From assembly GCA_964607755.1 (NCBI GenBank), contig CAZSMC010000078.1, positions 1 through 19,089 on the forward strand: 19,089 bases of DNA, read 5' to 3'. The notes beneath the pieces are model-generated. The model made no database searches, was not told where the DNA came from, and saw only the letters and a list, made by a program, of their open reading frames with translations. Positions 7,580-14,539 of the stretch are shown here, piece after piece. Every line of letters begins with the position of its first letter. Position 1 is the first letter of the stretch. Made by a program: the position numbers and the translations under genes. Origin of the DNA: CAZSMC01 sp964607755. Lineage in GTDB: Bacteria; Zhuqueibacterota; Zhuqueibacteria; Residuimicrobiales; Krinioviventaceae.

Positions 7580-9475
7580 CTATTCTTGCTGCCATTCCGT
7601 AAGCGGACGAGTCATCGGGACATCGTTATCAACATCTGCCGGAGCAAGTAAAACCACGAGTTTTTCTTTGCTCGAGGGTGGTAACTCGACCCTAAAACCT
7701 ATCATGCGTGTGCCTTTGTTCGGCGCATCAAATTCGCGCGGCGGATCGGCTGTCTCGTAAATCTCAAGCTTTGCATTGTCCGGACTCAGAACCCGCAATG
7801 ACAGTTGCTGGCTGTCCCGCTGAAGAATCGCGGTTTGATCTTTTTGAGTATCCACCTCTGCTCTTGTCACCATTCCCCAACGCACAGTGGTTTGCTGATT
7901 CAAAGTTTCGATTTCGTCTTGGATCAGCACCTGCTCGTTCTTATACAGACCAACGCCCCGCTGTGCCGATGCAAGCTGCCCCTCGTAAACCGACGTCAAA
8001 TCGACAATGGTGTGCGGCATGGGCGTTTTGCCGGAAAAGCCAATAATCGGTGCGTGGCCATCAACGCGCTGCTTTTTGCCATTCACGACAAGCGTATTGT
8101 GGCTGAAATTGTTCAGCCGAAAAATATCCCAACGCTGACCGTCCTGGGACCCGTCCCACAAGTCAATTCCTCTGGATTCCAGATCATGATAAGATTGCCC
8201 GCCAAGGTCTTCTGCCCAGCGAACACCCATCGCATCCATCACAAAAGTACCAATGTCCATGTGCGCATGATTTGTGCCGGGTGAACCGCCTTTGACAGCG
8301 ACATAAGTCTCTCGCTCATTTTGCCAGCCGCTCCGGTGAATGCCGACAGGCGTTTTGCCTTCTGCTTGCCAGTGATTGACATCCGGACGGGGAATGTTCT
8401 CAGACAGGTCTGACCATACAATCACAAACGGGGAAAAACGGTTCGAGCCGCTTGCAGGATTGTGATCTCTTTTGAAAAAGTGTTCGAGCCTCTGTCGCTG
8501 CCGCCATAAAAGTGATGGTTTGTCACGCCTGGCAGCAAACCAGTACATCGCCGGTGACACGCCGCCGCGTGACCCGCAATCCGAGTAATTAAAATAAAGG
8601 CCCATCGGGCCTGTCACATGTAGATAATAATCTGATGATTCCAGAAATCCTTCCGACTCTGTGAGGCCAAAATCCGTGCGGAGAACCGATTGCAGGGCGG
8701 AAATCAACACGACGTTATATGTTGTGCCATATCCCCAGTAACTTGGTCCTTCAGGGTAAGCCCCATCCGGAGCGTATTCTGCCATTGCCAGCGGAATATA
8801 CTTTAACGCGCGCTCGATAATTTGCGCCGACAGGTCCGGCTCATCTTCTGCCACCACCAGTGCGCCGAGAACCAGACCACCGTGACAAACCTGGTTCCAG
8901 TTGTGCGTGGCTGTAATCCACCAGTGCTCACCGAGCGATGTTCTCAATCCCTTTTCGACAATCGCCTGTTTAATGGTTTCTCTTGCCTGATGATCAAGAG
9001 CCTCGTACGTCCAGTCATAACCGATGGCCAGTGCTGCGGTCATTTCCGCGACATCGAGAAAATGGCTTGGATTCCAGTCACTGAAACCCGCGACAGCAAG
9101 CATCTCCTTCTGCGCCCTGGCAGCATATTTTTTCTCGCCGGTCACACGGTAGGCGAGCGCAAGGTGTGTCATTCGCTTGAGACAGGTTCTGGAAACGCCG
9201 AGCAACCGCTTGCCAACTTTTTTACGCTCCACCGGCGCAATGTCCAGTATCTCATCGGCAATTGACCGGACGCGCGCAAAAGCCCGGCTCAAGGTTGTAT
9301 CCGAATCGATTTTGTTGCATAGTGCGTCATCATCTGTGATAAAAAGTCGCGGATGACTTTTTGTCATGTTATTGAGATGAGTTTTTACATCCTCTCCCCT
9401 GCTGCCGGAAAAGAGCAGGCAGAGAAGCACAAATTGCATCAAAAAAATATTCTTTTTCGATTTGAGTTTGAACAT
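7580..9475 (-). CDS. Exported heparinase II/III-like polysaccharide lyase
   Basis: This is a probable polysaccharide lyase acting outside the cytoplasm by beta-elimination on a uronic-acid-containing glycan. The 631-residue product starts with a signal peptide (cleavage near residue 27). An alpha/alpha-toroid region follows (about 40-340) with the motif THNWNQVCHGGL (Asn192, Asn194) and a tyrosine-rich PEGPSYWGYGTTY segment around Tyr246. Then comes a heparinase II/III-type beta-sandwich region with the signature TNHAHMDIGTFVMDA (His403, His405, Asp407), expected to carry catalytic or metal-binding residues. The start is supported by an AAAGG site 8 bases upstream. It stands alone on the minus strand, 138 bases beyond the SSB-tip gene. 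The exact substrate (heparin-like, alginate, ulvan or other) cannot be read from the sequence. Confidence 0.85.
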   Translation of the reverse strand: MFKLKSKKNIFLMQFVLLCLLFSGSRGEDVKTHLNNMTKSHPRLFITDDDALCNKIDSDTTLSRAFARVRSIADEILDIAPVERKKVGKRLLGVSRTCLKRMTHLALAYRVTGEKKYAARAQKEMLAVAGFSDWNPSHFLDVAEMTAALAIGYDWTYEALDHQARETIKQAIVEKGLRTSLGEHWWITATHNWNQVCHGGLVLGALVVAEDEPDLSAQIIERALKYIPLAMAEYAPDGAYPEGPSYWGYGTTYNVVLISALQSVLRTDFGLTESEGFLESSDYYLHVTGPMGLYFNYSDCGSRGGVSPAMYWFAARRDKPSLLWRQRQRLEHFFKRDHNPASGSNRFSPFVIVWSDLSENIPRPDVNHWQAEGKTPVGIHRSGWQNERETYVAVKGGSPGTNHAHMDIGTFVMDAMGVRWAEDLGGQSYHDLESRGIDLWDGSQDGQRWDIFRLNNFSHNTLVVNGKKQRVDGHAPIIGFSGKTPMPHTIVDLTSVYEGQLASAQRGVGLYKNEQVLIQDEIETLNQQTTVRWGMVTRAEVDTQKDQTAILQRDSQQLSLRVLSPDNAKLEIYETADPPREFDAPNKGTRMIGFRVELPPSSKEKLVVLLAPADVDNDVPMTRPLTEWQQE

Positions 9476-9613
9476 AATTTCAACCTTTCTGATAGTGCTA
9501 TGTATTTGTTTCTATTTGGAATGGATTTAATATTACTCAACAAGCACAATTCTGATCGCTTGCCCGCCATTTGCAGGCATTGACACATCAAGTATGGTAT
9601 TTATGAACACATA

Positions 9614-10147
9614 TTAAAATGGAAGATCATCATCAGAATCAAAGGATGTAAATCCATGTGGATTGTCATTATCATCTTTGGATTGCATATACTTTTCAAT
9701 TTCTTCATCCTCTTCAGCCTGATATTTGCGTAAAATATCCAACGATACCGGACGTGGTTGAACAAATTGTTTTACCGATTCACTTTTTATTTCGTGGTCA
9801 GATAATTCATCTGGATTTTTTGGGATATAATGCGTCTGTAACTGGTCGATGATTGGAAGAACGAGAGGTTGCCCATTTAGCCATCTTTTGAAAAGAAACC
9901 AGTCATTCTCAGGAGAGATACCTGGTTCAATGGGTGGAAAGAGATAGCCATGTTCTTCCATTTTCTCTCGGGAACCGTATTCCTTGTATTTATCGACCCA
10001 ATCGAGAAGCGTTCTTAAACATCTGTTTTCGCGATTCAGGTCTTCCCGAGTAGAATAAAATACCTCATCAAGATTAAGATTTCGAATCACAAATTCATTT
10101 TTCAGTGTTTGATTTTCTAGCACTAAATTAATGTTTTCATTATTCAT
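9614..10147 (-). CDS. Hypothetical protein with an SSB-type C-terminal tip
   Basis: The body is not recognised. The 177-residue protein begins with an Asn/Leu/Glu-rich helical segment, has a central aromatic block (NDWFLFKRWLNGQPLVLP, about residues 81-98) and a highly acidic last third. It ends exactly in DSDDDLPF (170-177). That terminal acidic patch plus Leu-Pro-Phe is the hallmark by which single-stranded DNA-binding protein recruits repair and replication partners; B. subtilis SsbA ends DDDLPF. No OB-fold is evident upstream, so it does not look like an ordinary SSB. A GAGGGG site stands 5 bases before the ATG. Its DNA looks more AT-rich than the flanking carbohydrate genes (judged by eye), hinting at acquisition. 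It follows a possible small membrane-protein gene by 58 bases. It may bind SSB-partner proteins; this is inference. Confidence 0.7.
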   Translation of the reverse strand: MNNENINLVLENQTLKNEFVIRNLNLDEVFYSTREDLNRENRCLRTLLDWVDKYKEYGSREKMEEHGYLFPPIEPGISPENDWFLFKRWLNGQPLVLPIIDQLQTHYIPKNPDELSDHEIKSESVKQFVQPRPVSLDILRKYQAEEDEEIEKYMQSKDDNDNPHGFTSFDSDDDLPF

Positions 10148-10205
10148 TTTGTCCCCTCAAATTTTGTATAGTCAAATCTGATTCCATACTATTCATCAGG
10201 TTGCA

Positions 10206-10370
10206 TTAACATAAATATTGGATATCCCTGGCCGAACTATTTTCAACCAATACACAAGCATTCCTGCCATAATCAGCAGATAAAAAAATTAAATACACCG
10301 CCATCAGCAGACAGATCGCAAGTAAAATTTTGAACGCCAGGGCCTTTTGCTGAAACTCTTTTAAACTCAT
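10206..10370 (-). CDS. Possible small single-span membrane protein (54 residues)
   Basis: The minus-strand frame opens with ATG at 10370, after a GAAGG site 4 bases upstream, and closes with TAA at 10206. The product has a short basic N-terminus (MSLKEFQQKALAFK), one hydrophobic span (ILLAICLLMAVYLIFLSA, about residues 15-32) and a polar C-terminal tail of about 22 residues with two cysteines (39 and 54). It lies directly upstream of the SSB-tip gene on the same strand and may share its transcript. The first 9 codons fall inside the 55-bp sequence duplicated at the assembly gap. No homologue is recognised, and a chance frame cannot be excluded. Confidence 0.45.
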   Translation of the reverse strand: MSLKEFQQKALAFKILLAICLLMAVYLIFLSADYGRNACVLVENSSARDIQYLC

Positions 10371-10399
10371 ATCGCCTTCAATACAAGTGCGCGAGAAAT
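10345..10399. repeat. 55-bp direct repeat, left copy at the assembly gap
   Basis: This stretch directly before the N run is identical to 10500-10554 directly after it. Identical ends abutting an N gap are typical of contigs that overlap by one assembler k-mer, so this is probably one genomic sequence written twice rather than a biological repeat. Confidence 0.9.
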
Positions 10400-10499
10400 N
10401 NNNNNNNNNNNNNNNNNNNNNNNNNNNNNNNNNNNNNNNNNNNNNNNNNNNNNNNNNNNNNNNNNNNNNNNNNNNNNNNNNNNNNNNNNNNNNNNNNNN
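10400..10499. other. Assembly gap of 100 N
   Basis: The exact length of 100 is a conventional placeholder for a gap of unknown size. With the identical 55-bp flanks, the real sequence may be continuous once one copy is removed. Alternatively a longer repeat could be collapsed here. Confidence 0.95.
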
Positions 10500-10554
10500 T
10501 TTTGCTGAAACTCTTTTAAACTCATATCGCCTTCAATACAAGTGCGCGAGAAAT
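10500..10554. repeat. 55-bp direct repeat, right copy at the assembly gap
   Basis: This is a perfect copy of 10345-10399. Beyond it, 10555-10653 is AT-rich and shows no convincing gene. A minus-strand promoter for the small membrane-protein gene would be expected in that stretch if the gap is artificial. Confidence 0.9.
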
Positions 10555-10653
10555 GGTGTAAATTCGTGTTATGATAAAATTAATGTGACAAAAGTTGCCG
10601 TGAAATCTTTTTTATTTGGTCACTCAGTTCACGAGTACGTTTTGAGTACTTTA

Positions 10654-10674
10654 TGCGCCGACACAGACGGCGCA
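10654..10674 (-). terminator. Hairpin downstream of the fucosidase gene, possible terminator
   Basis: A perfect 7-bp stem TGCGCCG / CGGCGCA with a 7-base loop lies 24 bases beyond the fucosidase stop on the minus strand. Only TAAAGT follows, with no T tract, so intrinsic termination is doubtful. It may be a processing or attenuation hairpin instead. Confidence 0.35.
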
Positions 10675-10698
10675 CTCCAAATACGGCTCGATAAAAAT

Positions 10699-11841
10699 TC
10701 AGCTCGTCCGGGCACGTAACCTCTTGCCCACTTTTCTCAATGTGGCGACATCTGTCTCGTTTATCGAACCGTCGGGCAAAGGACCGGTATTGAGCAGCAG
10801 GTTGCAGTCAGCGGCCCAGGCATCGTCCAGCATTTTCATCACCTGATCCGGTGTTTTGTGCTCAGCGTCAACATTTTTGTTGTATCCCCATGTCCGCGGC
10901 TGCAGGGTATCGCAGATTTCGTTGTGCTTGTTTTTGTTACTTTCCCAGGCTTTGTGTGCAATGCGTTTTTTCTCAGGATCTTCGAGCCGCTCGGCAAGTG
11001 AATGGCCGCTGCGTTCCGGTGCGGCAAAATCTTCAGTTCCGGTGGCGCCTTGTTTGAAAGAAATCAACGTTTGCGGTTGCAGCGAGCGCACCTGAGCGTA
11101 GGTTTCTTCCATGGGAAATAAATCAGGGCGATTGTAAAATCCCATAATCGGATCGAACCAGACTCCGGCTAACGGACCGTACTGGGTCAAAATTTCTCTG
11201 AGCTGACTGTGAACAAAATCGACGTAATATTGAAAATCTTCATCCTTTTCCCATTTGTATTGTTCAGGCTTTTTCTCATAAGCCGGACGCGCATTTTTCC
11301 ACCCGGCTTTCCGGGAATAAAAATAGGGATGATGCCAATCCGCAGCATAAGAGTAATACAAAAACAGTCCCAGCCCTTTTTGCTGGCATTGCTCAGCCAG
11401 ATCAGCAATCAAATCGCGTTGGGCTGCGGACTTCGGACTGCAGTAATCGTTTTGCCGGGTATCAAACAAGGCAAAACCATCGTGGTGCTTGGAGGTAATA
11501 TTGATGTATTTCATCTCGGCTTCCAGCGCCAGATCAGTGATAAAATCCGCATCAAAATTCACCGGATTGAATTGTTCGGTTAATTGTTCATAATCGTTAA
11601 TCGGAATGCGTTCACGCAGCATTACCCATTCGCCGCGCCCTAAAATCGAATACAGTCCGTAATGCATAAACAGACCAAACCGGGCCTGTTCAAACCAGCG
11701 CAACGCACCTATTTTTGGATCCTGTCGATACAGGTCGGCATGATCTTTTAAATAAGAGGGAACAGCATTGCCGTTGCATCCTGCAAAGATCAAGCTGCCA
11801 CCGGCAGCAACACCGGTTTTAATAAATGTGCGTCTATCCAT
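10699..11841 (-). CDS. GH29 alpha-L-fucosidase, Tat-type lipoprotein
   Basis: This enzyme removes terminal alpha-L-fucose from glycans. The 380-residue product begins with a twin-arginine signal (DRRTFIKTG) that ends in a lipobox (LIFAGC, Cys22), suggesting export folded and then lipid anchoring. The catalytic barrel shows the GH29 signatures RFGLFMHYGLYS, ITSKHHDGFALFDT (His119-His120) and GVWFDPIMG, whose Asp230 should be the nucleophile. The EICDTLQPRTWGYNK and LLLNTGPLPDGSINETDV segments are also typical. The protein stops just after this last motif, so the C-terminal beta-sandwich of longer GH29 enzymes is absent. An AAAGGAG site lies 6 bases before the ATG, inside the end of the aldo/keto reductase gene; the two overlap by 8 bases and are surely co-transcribed. 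Confidence 0.92.
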   Translation of the reverse strand: MDRRTFIKTGVAAGGSLIFAGCNGNAVPSYLKDHADLYRQDPKIGALRWFEQARFGLFMHYGLYSILGRGEWVMLRERIPINDYEQLTEQFNPVNFDADFITDLALEAEMKYINITSKHHDGFALFDTRQNDYCSPKSAAQRDLIADLAEQCQQKGLGLFLYYSYAADWHHPYFYSRKAGWKNARPAYEKKPEQYKWEKDEDFQYYVDFVHSQLREILTQYGPLAGVWFDPIMGFYNRPDLFPMEETYAQVRSLQPQTLISFKQGATGTEDFAAPERSGHSLAERLEDPEKKRIAHKAWESNKNKHNEICDTLQPRTWGYNKNVDAEHKTPDQVMKMLDDAWAADCNLLLNTGPLPDGSINETDVATLRKVGKRLRARTS

Positions 11842-12733
11842 TTTGCTCTCCTTTAAGTGCTATTTGATTTTCTTCGATCTGATCAAAATTCACCATGGCT
11901 GTGGCTGTGGTGTGAATAAAGGGACGTTCAGCAATCCACTCAAGGGCGCGGGCCATGCTCGGCTCTTCTCCCTCTGCTGCTAAACGTCCGCCAGACGCGG
12001 TTTTCATCGCGACGACCCCAATGCCGTTTTGGTGCGCAATTTGTAATTCTTTTTCCAGTTCATCCTGATCCCAGTAATTACTGCGCTCACCGCGCGAATG
12101 CGTATAAGCGCCCTGGTGATTGTATGCAATCATGACCACGTCGTAAAAACCGTTCGCATTGACCCATCGGGCCATGTTGGCCTGGTTGCTGTGACAGGAA
12201 AAACCGCAAAACCGGATCCAGCCTTTTTCTTTGGCACGGGCGAACTCGCTCATAACTGTTTCGTGATCGATGAGACCCAGTTCACTTTGATTGTGCAGCA
12301 GCATAATATCAATCGTTTCCATGCGCAATGCTTTCAGGCTGGCTTGCATCGACGACCGCATCTGCTGTCGGATCTGACGATCGGTGTCGTCGTCTGCCTT
12401 GTCAGGATCGATATTCACTCTGAGTTTTGACTGCACAATGACGCGGTCGGAAAAAGCCTGTAAAACCTTGCCGACCATTTCTTCATTTTGACCGTTATGA
12501 TAATGCCGGCCGGTATCGATAAAGTTCATTCCGGCGTGCAACGCGGTCTCGATAATTGACGGTTCCATGGTTCTGGTGGCACCGAGTCCGATGGCTGAGA
12601 CATGCAGGCCGGTTTTGCCCAGCATATTCATCGTCGGTTCCGGGGTCGCGCCTTTAGTCAGAGCGGGAACGCCGCTGGCAGCCAAAGCCACACATGAAGA
12701 TGTTTTTATGAATTGTCGTCTGGTGGTGTTCAT
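11834..12733 (-). CDS. Tat-exported aldo/keto reductase
   Basis: This is an NAD(P)H-type oxidoreductase of the aldo/keto reductase barrel family. The 299-residue product opens with a twin-arginine signal (TTRRQFIKTSSCVALAASG), so it is probably exported. The family's catalytic tetrad can be assigned as Asp73 (FIDTGRHY), Tyr78, Lys103 (VQSKL) and His147 (LLHNQ). It ends without the cysteine-rich ferredoxin-like tail that many related Tat-linked reductases carry. An AAAGGAG site lies 5 bases before the ATG. It sits between the fructanase gene (80-base gap) and the fucosidase gene (8-base overlap), which suggests a role in oxidising or reducing a released sugar. Its substrate and the origin of its cofactor in the periplasm are unknown. 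Confidence 0.9.
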   Translation of the reverse strand: MNTTRRQFIKTSSCVALAASGVPALTKGATPEPTMNMLGKTGLHVSAIGLGATRTMEPSIIETALHAGMNFIDTGRHYHNGQNEEMVGKVLQAFSDRVIVQSKLRVNIDPDKADDDTDRQIRQQMRSSMQASLKALRMETIDIMLLHNQSELGLIDHETVMSEFARAKEKGWIRFCGFSCHSNQANMARWVNANGFYDVVMIAYNHQGAYTHSRGERSNYWDQDELEKELQIAHQNGIGVVAMKTASGGRLAAEGEEPSMARALEWIAERPFIHTTATAMVNFDQIEENQIALKGEQNG

Positions 12734-12813
12734 GGAACTCCTTTCTTGTTCAGCTTAAATATCATCCCGGCGTAGAAAACGAATGTGTTTTTTAGCTATT
12801 CCTGAACGTCCTG

Positions 12814-14265
12814 TTAGATGCTGTTCATTTCCCAAAAATCGGCCCGCCTGATTCTTGCCGGTCGACCGTTGCAGAAAAAGGAAACGATTTTATCTGCTGA
12901 ATCCGGATAACGGCGAACCGTGAGGCATTCTCTCTGGTTTGCAAAGACTTCAATGACAGATTTATCAACAAAAATGTGCAGTTGCAAAACCGGTTCATCT
13001 GGCAGCAGTTGAAAGGTTCCACTATAATCGCCGGAAGAGAGCCGCAAATTCTGAGCATCGTAAAAAATGGTCGTCTTGTTTTTTCCGTCAGGGGATTGCA
13101 AAACATTGATTGCAATTCCCTCGCTATTTCCCGGTTCAAACTCGACCAATAATTCGAATGTATTGCTTTTGGCTTCCGGCATAAAGTAGAGCGAATCCGG
13201 AACCAACCTCACATTTTCCACATGGATATGATTATTTCGCAGAGATTTCAGTTCCGGGAGCGGCTGCATACGTAAACTGTTATCCGCGCTCAAACTCAAA
13301 ACACGCGGTAATGACAACATGCCGTTCCACGGATGGCCTTCGCTTCCGCCACCATGAATCCATCCCCACATGATCCGTCGTCCTTTTGCATCCTTGAGAC
13401 AATTTGGCGCATAAAAACCTGGACGTCCGCCAAAATCCATTCGCCGCCATTGGCCCGGATGAAAGCGGTGATTTTTATAATCTCCCACTGAATATTTCAC
13501 TTCACCGTGAGGTGAGACAACCAGCAGCCACTTTTCGCCGAGCGGAAAAAAGTTCGGACATTCCCAGTTCCGGCCAAAGCCGATACACAGCGGATGCAGA
13601 TAATTCCAGGTTAGCAAATCCGGTGATTTATACAGCAGAGCCGTTCCCCCCTTCCCTTTGATACCGGAACCTATAACACCATACCACATATCATCCTCTT
13701 TCCACACAAACGGATCGCGAAAACCTTCCAGATCATCACGAGGACGTGTCTCAATAACCGGATTGCCCTTGTATTTTCGAAATGTCTGCAGAGAATCGTA
13801 ACTCATGGCAAGGCACTGCACTTCCGGCTGCACTCCGGTGTAAATAATCGTAGGTACACCATCGTCATTGACGCAGCAGCCGGAGAACACACCCCCGGCA
13901 TCGTAGCTGTCCGGATTGGGTGTGAGCACGATGGGCAAATGTCGCCAGTGGACCAGGTCACGGCTCACTGCGTGTCCCCAGGACATGTTACCCCACTGAT
14001 CGTCATACGGATTGTGTTGGAAAAACATGTGATATTCACCAGCAAAATAAATAGGGCCATTGGGATCATTAATCCAGTTTGCTTTGGTGCGGAGATGAAA
14101 CTGCGGATAATAGGGATCTGCCTGAGCCTTTTGTGCGGCTGCCTCGACACTTTTGTTAGCTTTTTCGATAAGTTTTTTGTGCTGCCGGCTCAAGGAATCC
14201 GGCCGCTGAGGCGCCAGACTTGTTAAAGCTATGATTAGCCATAAAAACAAAAAAAGAAATTTCAT
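12814..14265 (-). CDS. GH32 exported fructan hydrolase (levanase/inulinase/invertase type)
   Basis: This enzyme hydrolyses beta-fructosidic bonds in levan, inulin or sucrose-type glycans. With the start at 14265 it has 483 residues. The frame extends to a TTG at 14343, but the internal ATG is preferred because a signal peptide (MKFLFLFLWLIIALTSLA) begins there; no strong ribosome site is visible at either start. The five-bladed propeller shows all three GH32 catalytic motifs: WINDPNG with nucleophile Asp67, FRDPF with Asp184, and WECPNFF with acid/base Glu235. The C-terminal beta-sandwich closes with the typical DKSVIEVFANQRECLTVRRYP segment. It heads the minus-strand run fructanase, aldo/keto reductase, fucosidase, and shares its upstream region with the mannan cassette. 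Fine specificity cannot be decided. Confidence 0.94.
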   Translation of the reverse strand: MKFLFLFLWLIIALTSLAPQRPDSLSRQHKKLIEKANKSVEAAAQKAQADPYYPQFHLRTKANWINDPNGPIYFAGEYHMFFQHNPYDDQWGNMSWGHAVSRDLVHWRHLPIVLTPNPDSYDAGGVFSGCCVNDDGVPTIIYTGVQPEVQCLAMSYDSLQTFRKYKGNPVIETRPRDDLEGFRDPFVWKEDDMWYGVIGSGIKGKGGTALLYKSPDLLTWNYLHPLCIGFGRNWECPNFFPLGEKWLLVVSPHGEVKYSVGDYKNHRFHPGQWRRMDFGGRPGFYAPNCLKDAKGRRIMWGWIHGGGSEGHPWNGMLSLPRVLSLSADNSLRMQPLPELKSLRNNHIHVENVRLVPDSLYFMPEAKSNTFELLVEFEPGNSEGIAINVLQSPDGKNKTTIFYDAQNLRLSSGDYSGTFQLLPDEPVLQLHIFVDKSVIEVFANQRECLTVRRYPDSADKIVSFFCNGRPARIRRADFWEMNSI

Positions 14266-14539
14266 TGCGAGTTCGATTATTTGTTCACTAAAAATTTGTT
14301 TATTCCTCTTTTCAAAATCAGATAGCAGCGTTTTTAACAGCAACAGTTCAATTTGATAAAGCTTGAATCTTGCCCAAATATTTGCTACCTTTTATTTGTT
14401 ATAGGTTTAGTTAAAAACGTCAGGGGCTCGATGTTAATCTAAAAAATATTTTTGATATTTGCCATTTATTTAGAATATTTAACTCGAGAATTTACATTAA
14501 ATCTGAGCATGAGAACTCTAATCAAACATAGAGGATGCC
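14266..14539. promoter_or_regulatory. Shared divergent promoter region with 10-bp inverted repeat
   Basis: This 274-base region separates the fructanase (minus) and the mannan cassette (plus) and must contain both promoters. A perfect 10-bp inverted repeat is present: CGTTTTTAAC at 14329-14338 and GTTAAAAACG at 14410-14419, 71 bases apart. The centre-to-centre distance is 81 bases, close to eight DNA turns. The plus-side half is very AT-rich, with an AAAAATATTTTT palindrome at 14442-14453 and a TTGATA element just after it. A GAGG ribosome site precedes the GH5 ATG by about 7 bases. The repeat may be a paired operator; no regulator gene lies beside it. Confidence 0.45.

Noticed and set aside
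10345..10554. The two 55-bp copies as CRISPR repeats or attachment sites
   Set aside because: Only two copies exist, they abut the N run exactly, and no array or integrase is present; an assembly overlap explains them better.
10387..10719. Plus-strand open frame spanning the N gap
   Set aside because: It exists only because N codons are read through, and its ends fall in the duplicated 55-bp sequence and in the fucosidase 3' end.
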